Part shown: positions 51,718 to 60,939 of the stretch, in pieces
Numbering within the stretch: position 1 is the first letter of the stretch
Layout of the letters: each line of letters begins with the position of its first letter
Origin: Sphingopyxis sp. LC363
GTDB lineage: Bacteria > Pseudomonadota > Alphaproteobacteria > Sphingomonadales > Sphingomonadaceae
DNA length: 64,000 nucleotides
NCBI RefSeq assembly: GCF_000756385.1
Contig: NZ_JNFC01000011.1
Location: forward strand, 1-64,000
Direction of reading: 5' to 3'
The notes under the pieces: generated by a model
Told to the model about the DNA's origin: nothing
Seen by the model: the letters and a program-made list of their open reading frames with translations, nothing else
Databases searched by the model: none
Translations under genes and position numbers: made by a program

Positions 51718-52622
51718 TGCACCGTGTAGATTTCGTCGGGGCGTATGAAGAGGTCGACCGCCATGCGCGCCGCGACGAGCAGCACGATGACCGCCAGCGC
51801 CATGCGCAGATATTCGGGTTTCACCCGCTGGGCGAAGCGCGCGCCGATCTGCGCCCCGGTGACGCTGCCGAGCAGCAGCAGTCCGGCGAGCACGATGTCG
51901 ACCGCGCCCGTCGTCATCGCGTGGACCATCGTCGTCGCGATCGTCACGAACAAGATCTGGAACAGCGAGGTCCCGACGACCACCTGCGTCCCCATGCCGA
52001 GCAGGAAGATCATCGCGGGCACCATGATGAAGCCGCCGCCGACGCCGAGCAGCATCGTCAATATGCCGACCGCCATGCCGAGGATCAGCGGCGCGAGCGG
52101 CGAGATATAGAGGCCCGAACGATAGAAGCGCCAGCGCAGCGGCAGGTTGGCGACCATCGGGTGGTGGCGCCGTTTGCGCGCCGGCGCGGGCAGCCCGGCG
52201 CGCATGGTGCGCAGCGCGCCCAACGCCTCGCGCGCCATGATCCCGCCGACCGAGCCGAGCAGCACGACATAGAGTATGTTGATCACCGTATCGATCTGAC
52301 CCCATGCGGTGAGCAGTTCGAACAGTCCCGCGCCGATCAGCGAGCCGACGAGGCCGCCCGCGACGAGCACCGTTCCCATGCGCAGGTCGACCCCGCCGCG
52401 CTCGAGATGCGCGAGCGCGCCCGACACGCTGGCGCCGGTGACCTGCGTCGCGGCCGAAGCGGCGGCGACCGTTGGCGGAATGCCATAGAAGATGAGCAGC
52501 GGCGTGGTGAGGAAGCCGCCGCCGACGCCGAACATGCCCGACAGAAAGCCCACCCCGCCACCGAGCAGGATGATGACCAGCGCATTGACCGAAAGATTGG
52601 CAACTGGGAGATAGAGATCCAT
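51714..52622 (-). CDS. TauE/SafE family sulfite exporter-type permease
   Basis: This 302-residue membrane protein has eight or so helices in two repeated halves (GGGVGFLSGMFGVGGGFLTT and GVGGGFIMVPAMIFL motifs mark each half). The family exports organosulfonates or sulfite. With the TIGR02186 gene it forms a coupled pair. Its upstream region (52623-52728) shows no strong signal. Confidence 0.9.
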   Translation of the reverse strand: MDLYLPVANLSVNALVIILLGGGVGFLSGMFGVGGGFLTTPLLIFYGIPPTVAAASAATQVTGASVSGALAHLERGGVDLRMGTVLVAGGLVGSLIGAGLFELLTAWGQIDTVINILYVVLLGSVGGIMAREALGALRTMRAGLPAPARKRRHHPMVANLPLRWRFYRSGLYISPLAPLILGMAVGILTMLLGVGGGFIMVPAMIFLLGMGTQVVVGTSLFQILFVTIATTMVHAMTTGAVDIVLAGLLLLGSVTGAQIGARFAQRVKPEYLRMALAVIVLLVAARMAVDLFIRPDEIYTVQ

Positions 52623-52728
52623 GGGCCCCGAATGCGTATCGACGACGCCGGAAGAGCGCCGATTCCAAGGACCCTAGACCATTTTTCCGGCACGGGGAAT
52701 CGGCTGTAGCGCCTTATTTCGTGCTCAA

Positions 52729-53874
52729 TCAGAAGTCCGCGGCGAGGGTCAGGGCAAGGCCGCTCTCGGGGCGCGCGTCGCCCGCGACGCGCTGACGCCA
52801 GTCGAGCGCGATCCGGCTGCCTTCGCCCACATCGGGAAGGCGCAGCGTCAGCCGCGGCCCGACATCGACGCGCGCCACGCCGGGCTGCACCGCGCCCGCG
52901 GCAAGCGCGCCAAGCCGCAGCGAGGTCTCGCGGGCGCCGAGGCGATGATCGACGACGATAGCCCCGTCGGCAAAGCCGTCGCGCCGCCGCGCGCCGACGA
53001 TGCCGGCCTGCGCATAGGCATCGAGCCGGAAGCCGGCGGGAAGTGCGACATCCGAAACACCGCCGCTGGCCATGACGGCGAGCGCGGTGCGGCCTTCGGG
53101 TCCGGCCGCAACGCGCTGCTCGATCGCGAGATCGACCGGCAATTGCGCCAGCGGGGCAAAGGCGAGACCGAAGGCCAGCTCGCGCTGGCGCGTCCGTTGC
53201 AGCGCGATCGTCGCACGGCCAAAGGCGCGCAAACGGCCGGTGTCCCCGAAACCATAAGCGAGCCGAAGGCCCGCCTGGCTGCCCCCGAGCTGGCCAGCAC
53301 CGACAATGGTTTCGGGCGCATCCCCCGACCCCTGGCGCAGATAGAGCCAGCTTCCGAGCGACCAGCTCGAAAGCTGACGCCGGATCCAGAAGGGGGCGCC
53401 CTGTCCGGGCGCGGCTATTGTCGTCGCGGCCGGCGGGAACCATAAGGGCGCGCTCCCGCCCACCGCCGAACGCGCGACCTCTCCCGGCCGCGACGGCAAC
53501 AGCCGCGCCATCAGCGCAAGGCGGAGGTTGTGGCGGTCGGCGGCAAAGCCCCCCGAAGGCGTCCCGGTCTCCGCGGAGGGGGGTGCATTGGAGTCATCTG
53601 GCCGCGGGGCCGCCGAAGGACGATCGAGGCCCGCGCGTTGCGCCGATATGGCCTTCTCCGGCACGCCATCGGCAAAGGACCGGCCGTCCGCCAAGCCGCC
53701 TCCGGTTACAAAGGATGAAGGCGGCGCCCACGGCATCGCCGGCACATCGGGGGGCACCGACATGGCGGGATTCCACGTCATCATGACGCGCAGGGCGATC
53801 CAGCCGCCGACGCACAGCAGCAGGAAGCGCAGCGCCGGTGCATCGCGGCGCGCGCCGATGCGCCGCGCCATCAT
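52729..53874 (-). CDS. NfrA C-terminal-barrel-like outer-membrane protein
   Basis: This 381-residue protein has an N-terminal hydrophobic segment (ALRFLLLCVGGWIALRV) and, from about 165 on, a beta-strand-rich part with SWSLGSWLYLRQGSGDAPE, GQLGGSQAGLRLAYGFGDTG and a C-terminal aromatic end (TLAADF), like the C-terminal domain of N4 adsorption protein NfrA. The long TPR part of NfrA is missing. It overlaps the glycosyltransferase stop (ATGA). Function is inferred from this link. Confidence 0.6.
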   Translation of the reverse strand: MMARRIGARRDAPALRFLLLCVGGWIALRVMMTWNPAMSVPPDVPAMPWAPPSSFVTGGGLADGRSFADGVPEKAISAQRAGLDRPSAAPRPDDSNAPPSAETGTPSGGFAADRHNLRLALMARLLPSRPGEVARSAVGGSAPLWFPPAATTIAAPGQGAPFWIRRQLSSWSLGSWLYLRQGSGDAPETIVGAGQLGGSQAGLRLAYGFGDTGRLRAFGRATIALQRTRQRELAFGLAFAPLAQLPVDLAIEQRVAAGPEGRTALAVMASGGVSDVALPAGFRLDAYAQAGIVGARRRDGFADGAIVVDHRLGARETSLRLGALAAGAVQPGVARVDVGPRLTLRLPDVGEGSRIALDWRQRVAGDARPESGLALTLAADF

Positions 53875-55295
53875 CGCGCGGCTCTCCGGACGAAGGCATC
53901 CTCAGGGACCGGTTCGCTTCGGCAATGGTCGGTCTTGTCCCACACCACTTCGCCCGATCGCAGCATTCGCCAGTAGAGCATGACCGCACGGCGCGCCGCG
54001 AGAATCGCGATGACGTTCGCGACGAAGGCGCGCGGCACCGAAACCAGCGCTTCGCCTAGGCCATACCAGCGCGCCGTGAAATGGCCGCGCATTCCCAGCC
54101 GCCAGCAGAGCAGCAGCAGATTGAGCGCGAGGAGCAGCCGCATATCCTCTCCGATGACGATCGCATCCCAGCCGAAAAGCGACTGCCCCGCCAGGCCCAG
54201 TCCGGTCAGGATCGCCCCGGCATAGGCGGCGAGGAGGACAAGGGCGGCGAGCGGCGCACGGCGATCGCGCCACAGCATCCACCGCGCGAGCCACGCGCGG
54301 TTGGCGGAGACCCCCGCGTCGACCTGCCGCGAACCCGGCCAGCCCAGATGATCCCATCCGGCAAGCGAGATACCCGCGATCCAGCGCGATTTTTGTCGCA
54401 CCGCCTTTTCAACCTCGCCCGGAAAAGCGCCACGCGACACGATCCGGTCGCCGGCGGGTCCGACCGTGTCGATGAAGCGCGTGCCAAGGCCATAGGCCCC
54501 GATCAGCATGCCGATCTCATAATCTTCGGTCAGGCTGTCGCAGCAAAAGGGCTCGCCCCCGCGCTCGATCGCCAGCAGCGCGAGCGTGCTCCGCGTCAGC
54601 GCGCAACCCACGCCCGCCGAAGGCAAGGGCAGGCCAAGGCGCGAGCGAACGGCCAGTTCCTTGCCATGCGCCTCGGCAAATTCGTCGCCATAATGGCCGC
54701 CAACCCACCGCTCCTCGCGCTTGATGAGGGGAACGACGGGGATTTGCACCATCGCGTCTTCGCCCAGATAGCGGCGATAAAGCGCGAGTTCCTCGGGGTG
54801 GACATGATCCTCGGCATCGTGAAGGACGATCGCGGCAAAACGCTTGCCTTCGGCGCGCTCATCCTCGCCCAGCGCCGTCCAAAGCCGGTTGAGATTGTCG
54901 CCCTTGGTTGTCGGCCCGTCGCGGCCCCCGATCACCAGCCGCAGCCGCCGGTCGCGCGCGATCAGCGGCGACACGGCGAACAGCGTCGCGGCGTCGTTGG
55001 GATAGCAGCCGACATAAAGCCGGAAATCCTCCCCCTGCCACGCCGCGAGCGTGCGGTGCAGCATCGCGGGAAGCACTTCGGCTTCGTCCCACGCGGGCAC
55101 GAACACCGCGAAGCGCCCCTCGATCGGCGGCGCGTCGGTAACCCGCGCCGGATCGCGGCCGCGCGTCGCCAGCCACAAGGCGTCGAACAGCAGGTCGTCG
55201 AGCCCGAACAACAATATTCCGACCGATGCGAACAGCATCAGTTCATGACCGGCCCCCAGCGCCAGCCATTCCAGCCATGCGGTCGACAGCCCCAA
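53871..55295 (-). CDS. GT2 glycosyltransferase, NfrB-like
   Basis: This 474-residue membrane-anchored glycosyltransferase has one or two N-terminal helices, a GT2 domain with AVFVPAWDEAEVLP, DAEDHVHPEELALYRRYL, LTEDYEIGMLIGAYG and QKSRWIAG (the QxxRW motif of processive enzymes), and C-terminal membrane helices. It resembles NfrB but ends without the MshEN cyclic-di-GMP-binding part. The start is TTG at 55295 with a GGGG-rich site, and ATG at 55238 is an alternative. Confidence 0.85.
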   Translation of the reverse strand: MGLSTAWLEWLALGAGHELMLFASVGILLFGLDDLLFDALWLATRGRDPARVTDAPPIEGRFAVFVPAWDEAEVLPAMLHRTLAAWQGEDFRLYVGCYPNDAATLFAVSPLIARDRRLRLVIGGRDGPTTKGDNLNRLWTALGEDERAEGKRFAAIVLHDAEDHVHPEELALYRRYLGEDAMVQIPVVPLIKREERWVGGHYGDEFAEAHGKELAVRSRLGLPLPSAGVGCALTRSTLALLAIERGGEPFCCDSLTEDYEIGMLIGAYGLGTRFIDTVGPAGDRIVSRGAFPGEVEKAVRQKSRWIAGISLAGWDHLGWPGSRQVDAGVSANRAWLARWMLWRDRRAPLAALVLLAAYAGAILTGLGLAGQSLFGWDAIVIGEDMRLLLALNLLLLCWRLGMRGHFTARWYGLGEALVSVPRAFVANVIAILAARRAVMLYWRMLRSGEVVWDKTDHCRSEPVPEDAFVRRAAR

Positions 55296-55353
55296 TATGC
55301 TAGCCCCGCGCCCCTCGATGACCTAATGTCATTCCCATCTATAGTGCTAGTGA

Positions 55354-55382
55354 ATGGGCCCGGTTTGTAAAGCCGGGCCCAT
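55354..55382 (+). promoter_or_regulatory. hairpin in the nhaA 5' leader region
   Basis: Arms ATGGGCCCGG (55354-55363) and CCGGGCCCAT (55373-55382) enclose TTTGTAAAG. A possible -10 element TATAGT (55340-55345) lies just upstream, so the hairpin would be at the 5' end of the transcript. The rest of the leader (55383-55433) has an AAGGA site for nhaA. A regulatory fold is possible, not shown. Confidence 0.45.
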
Positions 55383-55433
55383 ATCAACGCTTAACTGTCA
55401 AATTCGCTGACGAAATAAGGAAATAGCTTACCC

Positions 55434-56708
55434 ATGACTCGCAGTTTTCCGCCCCGTTCTGCATTGCGCGATTTTCTTGAGAGCGAGAGCGCCGGCGGCA
55501 TGCTGCTCATTTTCGCCGCCATTTTGGCGATGATTGTCGCCAATTCGGCGTTCGCCGAGACTTACGAACACGCTATTCATGCGGTGACCGGCCCTGTTCT
55601 CACCGACAAGCTCGGTCCGATGACGGTTCACCTGTGGATCAACGACGGGCTGATGGCGGTGTTTTTCCTGCTCGTCGGGCTCGAGATCAAGCGCGAGTTC
55701 GTCGATGGCCGGCTCGCGAGCTGGGACCGGCGGCGGCTGCCCTTCATCGCCGCGGCGGCGGGTATGGCGGTGCCGGCGGCGCTCTACATGCTCTTCGCCG
55801 GGAAAGAACCGGGGCTCGCGCAGGGCTGGGCGATCCCGGCGGCGACCGACATCGCCTTTGCGATGGGGGTGCTCGCGCTGCTCGGCAAGCGCGCACCGAC
55901 CTCGCTCAAGCTGTTCCTCGTCACCGTTGCGATCGTCGACGACATGGGGGCGGTCGCGATCATCGCCCTTTTCTACACCGCCAAGATCAACGTGGCTGCG
56001 CTGGGTGCCGCCGCGGCGATCCTCGCCCTCATGTTCGCGATGAACCGCGCGGGGGTGAAGAGCCTCATCCTCTATCTGCTGATGTTCCTTCTCCTCTGGT
56101 ACGCCATGCTGCTCTCGGGCGTCCATGCGACGATCGCCGGTGTGCTCGCCGCAATAATGATCCCCTTCGAGCGCACGCCCGGCGCACCCGACAGCCAGAC
56201 CTCGCCGCTGCACCGGCTCGAACATGCGCTGCACCCGTGGGTCGCCTTCGCGATCGTGCCGCTGTTCGGTTTCGCCAACGCCGGGGTCGACGTCCGCGGC
56301 CTGGGCATCGACCAGGTCTTCGCGCCGCTGCCCCTCGGCATCGCGGCGGGCCTGTTCCTCGGCAAGCAGATCGGTATCTTCGGCAGCGTCTGGCTTTCGG
56401 TCAAACTCGGCATTGCGGGCCGGCTGCGCGGGGCGACCTGGCTGCAGGTCTATGGCGTCGCGATGCTGTGCGGGATCGGCTTCACGATGAGCCTGTTCAT
56501 CGGCGGGCTCGCCTTCCCCGGCAACGCGCTGCTGATCGAGGAAGCGAAGATCGGCATCTTGATGGGCTCGCTCGTGGCGGCACTCGCCGGCTTTGCCATA
56601 CTCCGCTTCGCGCCGCTTCATCCGCAGCACAGCGCGGTCGAAAGCGCTTCGAACGGCGAGATCGCCACCGACGGCGATGTGCGTGACACGTCCGAAGCCC
56701 ACGGCTAA
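55434..56708 (+). CDS. nhaA: Na+/H+ antiporter NhaA
   Basis: This 424-residue antiporter exchanges sodium for protons at the inner membrane. About 11-12 membrane helices are seen. The ion-binding DD pair lies in AIVDDMGAVAIIALFYT, and GIAAGLFLGKQIGIFG and the ATDIAFAMGVLALLG helix are conserved. The C-terminal about 30 residues are cytoplasmic and charged. It is followed by a lipoprotein gene after 10 bp. Confidence 0.95.
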   Translation: MTRSFPPRSALRDFLESESAGGMLLIFAAILAMIVANSAFAETYEHAIHAVTGPVLTDKLGPMTVHLWINDGLMAVFFLLVGLEIKREFVDGRLASWDRRRLPFIAAAAGMAVPAALYMLFAGKEPGLAQGWAIPAATDIAFAMGVLALLGKRAPTSLKLFLVTVAIVDDMGAVAIIALFYTAKINVAALGAAAAILALMFAMNRAGVKSLILYLLMFLLLWYAMLLSGVHATIAGVLAAIMIPFERTPGAPDSQTSPLHRLEHALHPWVAFAIVPLFGFANAGVDVRGLGIDQVFAPLPLGIAAGLFLGKQIGIFGSVWLSVKLGIAGRLRGATWLQVYGVAMLCGIGFTMSLFIGGLAFPGNALLIEEAKIGILMGSLVAALAGFAILRFAPLHPQHSAVESASNGEIATDGDVRDTSEAHG

Positions 56709-56718
56709 GCAGCCGGGC

Positions 56719-58071
56719 ATGAAGACACTCGTTTCGCTGTCACTGGTCGCCGCCGCGCTCCTCTCGGGCTGCGCCGCCGCCGGGCCGAAAAGCGCAGCCG
56801 CCGAGCCCGGTGTGGCGACGCTCGACGTGCGCCGCACGGCGGCCTCAACCAAAGCCCTCGACGAAATCGCCGCCGCCTATCTGCGCCTCAGCCTCGAAAT
56901 CGGAACGCATGAGCCGGGCTATATCGACGCCTATTACGGCCCGCCCGAACTCCAAAAGGCGGCCGAAGCGGCGCCGCGCGACAAGGCGGCGCTGCTCGCG
57001 GCGACGCGCGGGCTGATGGCGCAGATCGACCTTGCCGCGCGGCGTATCTCCGATCCGCTCGACCGCCGCCGCGCCGCCTTCCTCCGCGCGCAACTCCGCG
57101 CCACCGAGACGCGATTGCAGATGATGCAGGGCACGCGCTTCGCCTTCGCCGACGAGGCCGAGCGGCTGTTCGGCGTGCGGCCTCGCCTCAAGCCGCTCGC
57201 AAGCTACGACGCCGAACTCGCGAAGATCGAAAAGCTCGTCCCCGGCGACGGCGCGCTCGCCGACCGTGTCGAGGCCTATCTCGACGGCTTCACCATTCCC
57301 AAGGATCGGCTGCAGAAGACCTTCGACGCCGCGATCGCGCGCTGCCGCGGGCGCAGCATAGCGCATATTCCGATGCCGGCGGACGAGAGCTTTCGCCTCG
57401 AATTCGTCACCGGCAAGAGCTGGAGCGGCTATAATTATTATCAGGGCGGCTATCACAGCCTGATCCAGGTCAACACCGACCTGCCGATCCGCCTGTCGCG
57501 CGCGCTCGACCTCGGCTGTCACGAAGGTTATCCGGGCCACCATCTCCTCAACATGAAACTCGAAGAGAGGCTGGTGAGGGAAAACGGCTGGAGCGAGTTC
57601 AGCGTCTATCCGCTCTACAGCCCGCAAAGCCTGATCGCCGAGGGCAGCGCCAATTACGGCATCGACCTAGCCTTTCCCGAAAGCGGCAAGGCCGACACCG
57701 AACGCGATGTGCTGATGCCGATCGCCGGGATCGCGGTGCCGTCCGACGACCGCTATTGGCAGCTATTGAAAGCGATCAAGCGCGCGTCGGGTGCGCGGCT
57801 GACGATCGCGCAGCAATATCTCGACGGCGAGATCGACCGCCCGACCGCGGTGGCGTTGACGCAGAAATATATGCTCGTCTCACCGCAACGGGCTGAACAA
57901 TCGATCAGCTTCACCGATCAATATCGCAGCTATGTAATCAACTACGGCCTCGGCGAGACGATGGTGCGCGCTTGGGTCGAGCGAGGCCGGCCCTCGCGCG
58001 ACGAAATGTGGCGGCGCATGGCGAAAATCGTCAGCGAACCAACGCTGCCGTCGGACTTGCTAGCGCGCTAA
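56719..58071 (+). CDS. DUF885 family metallopeptidase-like lipoprotein
   Basis: This 450-residue protein has a lipoprotein signal (LLSGCAAA, Cys18) and a zinc-peptidase-like site HEGYPGHH (268-275), with a further Glu in LIAEGSANYG as likely ligand. DUF885 proteins are periplasmic or surface lipoproteins of unknown substrate. It is read right after nhaA, possibly co-transcribed. Confidence 0.87.
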   Translation: MKTLVSLSLVAAALLSGCAAAGPKSAAAEPGVATLDVRRTAASTKALDEIAAAYLRLSLEIGTHEPGYIDAYYGPPELQKAAEAAPRDKAALLAATRGLMAQIDLAARRISDPLDRRRAAFLRAQLRATETRLQMMQGTRFAFADEAERLFGVRPRLKPLASYDAELAKIEKLVPGDGALADRVEAYLDGFTIPKDRLQKTFDAAIARCRGRSIAHIPMPADESFRLEFVTGKSWSGYNYYQGGYHSLIQVNTDLPIRLSRALDLGCHEGYPGHHLLNMKLEERLVRENGWSEFSVYPLYSPQSLIAEGSANYGIDLAFPESGKADTERDVLMPIAGIAVPSDDRYWQLLKAIKRASGARLTIAQQYLDGEIDRPTAVALTQKYMLVSPQRAEQSISFTDQYRSYVINYGLGETMVRAWVERGRPSRDEMWRRMAKIVSEPTLPSDLLAR

Positions 58072-59075
58072 ATATCGACGACGATCTTGCCGAAATGGGC
58101 GTTCGCCGCCTGATGCCGAAAAGCATCGGCCAGCTTTTCAAGCGGGAAATGGTCGCTGATGACGGGCCTGATTCCGTTTGCTTCTATTCCCGCGATCATA
58201 TCGAGTTGCTGCTGGCGGCTACCGACGGTCAGTCCCTGCACACGCAGATTCTTCGCCATCAGCAGCGCCGTCTGAACGGGACCCGAGAATCCGGCGAGCA
58301 CGCCGATCAGGGCGACATGCCCGCCGACACGAGCCGCGACCATCGACTGGTCGAGCGTCCCGGCGCCCCCGATCTCGACGACGGTATCGACCCCCGTCCC
58401 GCCGGTCAGCTCGAGCGCTTGTGCGCCCCAGGCGGGCACCTCCTTGTAATTGATGATCTCGTCGGCGCCGAGCGCCTTCAACCGTTCGAGCTTGGCATCG
58501 GAGGAACTTGTTACGATCACCCGCGCGCCCGCGGCCTTCGCAAATTGCAGCGCAAACACCGATACGCCGCCGCTGCCCTGCACCAGAACGGTCGAACCCG
58601 GCCGCGTCCGGCCATCGACGAACAGCGCGCGCCACGCGGTCAGCCCGGCGCAGGTCAGTGTCGCCGCCTCGGCGGCCGAATAGCCCTCCGGCGCGCGCGT
58701 GAACCAGTGCTCCGGCGTCACCACCGCCTCACGCGCGTAGCCGTCGATGCCGTCGCCGGGCACGCCGCGAAACGCCGTTGCGGGCGGCGCGCCGTCGATC
58801 CATTCGGGGAAGAAGATCGACACGACGGTGTCGCCCGGCTTGAACTGCGTCACGCCCTCCCCGACTGCCTCGACCGTCCCCGCACCGTCGGACATCGGTA
58901 TGCGTCCATCGGCGGCCGGGATCATTCCGGTCACGACCGCATAGTCGTGAAAATTGAGCGAGGATGCCGCCAGCCGCACGCGGATTTCGCCCGGCCCCGG
59001 ATCACCGGGGTCGGGCAGGTCGGCGAGCGTCAGATTGTCGAGCGAAGCGGGTGCGCGCAGCCGGACGCCGCGCAT
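58068..59075 (-). CDS. zinc-binding dehydrogenase family oxidoreductase (MDR)
   Basis: This 335-residue medium-chain reductase has a GroES-like N-terminal domain, the NADP-binding stretch VLVQGSGGVSVFALQFAKAAGA and a quinone-oxidoreductase-type C-terminus. The zinc-binding cysteine cluster of alcohol dehydrogenases is not apparent, so it probably works on an alpha,beta-unsaturated ketone. Its start overlaps the amidohydrolase stop (ATGA). It is convergent with the DUF885 gene (4-bp overlap). Confidence 0.88.
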   Translation of the reverse strand: MRGVRLRAPASLDNLTLADLPDPGDPGPGEIRVRLAASSLNFHDYAVVTGMIPAADGRIPMSDGAGTVEAVGEGVTQFKPGDTVVSIFFPEWIDGAPPATAFRGVPGDGIDGYAREAVVTPEHWFTRAPEGYSAAEAATLTCAGLTAWRALFVDGRTRPGSTVLVQGSGGVSVFALQFAKAAGARVIVTSSSDAKLERLKALGADEIINYKEVPAWGAQALELTGGTGVDTVVEIGGAGTLDQSMVAARVGGHVALIGVLAGFSGPVQTALLMAKNLRVQGLTVGSRQQQLDMIAGIEANGIRPVISDHFPLEKLADAFRHQAANAHFGKIVVDI

Positions 59076-60814
59076 CACTCCGCCGCCATCGCCATTTCGA
59101 CGCGCTGCGGGCCGCGGATCACGCCGCCGGGGGTCGGTCCCTGCATTTCGCCATCCCGGAAGGTCACGACCCCCGACTTCACCGTCGCGACATAGCCGTC
59201 GGCCTTTTGCAGCAGGCGCTTGCCGCCCGCGGGCAGGTCGAAGGCGAGCCACGGCTTGCCGAGCTTCAGCGCCTCCATGTCGATCACGTTCAGATCGGCG
59301 AGATAGCCCGGCGCGAGCACGCCGCGATCCTCGAGCCCGTAAAGCATCGCGGTATCGCGGCACTGGCGCTTGATCGCATGTTCGAGCGCGATGCGATGGC
59401 CTTTACGGTCGCGCACCCAATGCTGGAGCATGAAGGTCGGCGAGGCGGCGTCGCAGATCGTCCCGCAATGCGCGCCGCCGTCGGAGAGGCTGTTCACCGT
59501 GTCGTCGGCCGCCTGCAGATCCTCGAGGAAATTGAGGTTGCCGTCGCGATAGTTCAAAATCGGGAAATAGATGAAGCCCTTGCCATCGTCCTTCATGAGG
59601 AGGTCATAGGCATATTCGGCCGGCGAGACGCCCGCCGCCTCAGCGCGCGCCATGATGCTTTCACCCATCTTGGGCTCGTAATTGAAATCGGGGTCCATTT
59701 CGAACTGGACGGGCCAGCCGAGCGCGACGACTTTCAGAAAGTCGATGATGTCGCTTTCGGGCCAGATATTGTCCTCTTCGATCATGCGTTTTTTGAAGGC
59801 GGGGTCTTTGAGCTTCGCGAGCTGCTCTTCCCACGGCAGGTCGATGATCTCTTCCCACGCGGGCTTGAAGCGGAACGGGTGGACGGTGCCTTGCCACGCC
59901 ATGATCACGCCGTTGCCGCGCAGCGCGATCTGCGCGACGATGTTCGCGCCGCTCGCATTCTGGCGCCGCATCTCCTCGATCTGCTCCTCGAGCGGCAATT
60001 CCTTGGCGATCGACTGGAGCGCGGCGAAAGTCACCGGCAGCCCCGTTTCGCGGCTCAAATCGCCCATCCACTGAAACTCGTTCCATTCGCGCTTGAGGTC
60101 GCTCGCCATTTCGAACACGCCGTAACCGACGCGGCCCATCGCGCGGCCGATCGCGATCAGTTCCTCCGCCGTCGCGGTGGTGCCGGGGACGAGTTCGCCG
60201 TCGATCGACTTGTGGAGCACGGTGCGGCTGGTCGAGAAGCCGAGCGCGCCCGCGCGCACGCCTTCCTCGACGATGCGCGACATTTCGGCGATGTCGGCGT
60301 CGGTCGGGATCGCGCCGGGCTTTTCCCGGTCGCCGAGCACATAGGCGCGCACAGCACCGTGCGGGACGTGGCACGCGACGTCGACGGTGCGCGGCAGCTT
60401 TTCGAGCGCGTCCATATATTCGGGAAACGTCTCCCAATCCCACGACATGCCCTCGGCAAGTGCGGTGCCAGGGATGTCCTCGACGCCTTCCATCAGCGAA
60501 ATCAGCCAGTCGTGGCGATCGGGCTTGGCGGGCGCGAAGCCGACGCCGCAATTGCCCATCACGACGGTGGTGACGCCGTGCCAGCTTGACGGCGCCATTT
60601 CGGCGTCCCATGTCGCCTGCCCGTCATAATGGGTGTGGACGTCGACGAAGCCGGGGGTGACGATCTTGCCAGCGGCGTCGATTTCCTTGGCGCCAGCGCC
60701 CAGGTTTTCCCCCACTGCGACGATCCGGTCGCCGTCGATCGCGACGTCCGCGACCAGGGGTTTCCCACCCGAACCATCGACAACGGTACCGCCGCGAATC
60801 ACCAGATCATACAT
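59075..60814 (-). CDS. amidohydrolase (D-aminoacylase-like)
   Basis: This 579-residue metal-dependent hydrolase has [11 protein letters not shown] (60-70) with two metal histidines, and GNCGVGFAP with Cys89, the Cys ligand form of D-aminoacylases. Other metal-binding residues lie further C-terminal. The substrate may be an N-acyl-D-amino acid or a related cyclic amide. ATG 60814 has GGGAGA about 7 bp upstream. It is coupled to the MDR gene downstream. Confidence 0.88.
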   Translation of the reverse strand: MYDLVIRGGTVVDGSGGKPLVADVAIDGDRIVAVGENLGAGAKEIDAAGKIVTPGFVDVHTHYDGQATWDAEMAPSSWHGVTTVVMGNCGVGFAPAKPDRHDWLISLMEGVEDIPGTALAEGMSWDWETFPEYMDALEKLPRTVDVACHVPHGAVRAYVLGDREKPGAIPTDADIAEMSRIVEEGVRAGALGFSTSRTVLHKSIDGELVPGTTATAEELIAIGRAMGRVGYGVFEMASDLKREWNEFQWMGDLSRETGLPVTFAALQSIAKELPLEEQIEEMRRQNASGANIVAQIALRGNGVIMAWQGTVHPFRFKPAWEEIIDLPWEEQLAKLKDPAFKKRMIEEDNIWPESDIIDFLKVVALGWPVQFEMDPDFNYEPKMGESIMARAEAAGVSPAEYAYDLLMKDDGKGFIYFPILNYRDGNLNFLEDLQAADDTVNSLSDGGAHCGTICDAASPTFMLQHWVRDRKGHRIALEHAIKRQCRDTAMLYGLEDRGVLAPGYLADLNVIDMEALKLGKPWLAFDLPAGGKRLLQKADGYVATVKSGVVTFRDGEMQGPTPGGVIRGPQRVEMAMAAE

Positions 60815-60939
60815 GTCTGCTCTCCCGATTTTTAGTTTCACAGAAAAACCTATCATCAAAATCGTGAGATGCAAATAAGCGGGGCAAAGGCGGCCCGATG
60901 CTGTTATATTGACGCGATACACTAAAGGGAGTCGATGCC

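Noticed and set aside
55428-56852. 474-codon minus-strand open frame opposite nhaA
   Set aside because: It is antisense to nhaA, with charged low-complexity sequence only.
59075-60922. longer amidohydrolase start at 60922
   Set aside because: The 36 extra residues are not conserved, and GGGAGA lies before ATG 60814.
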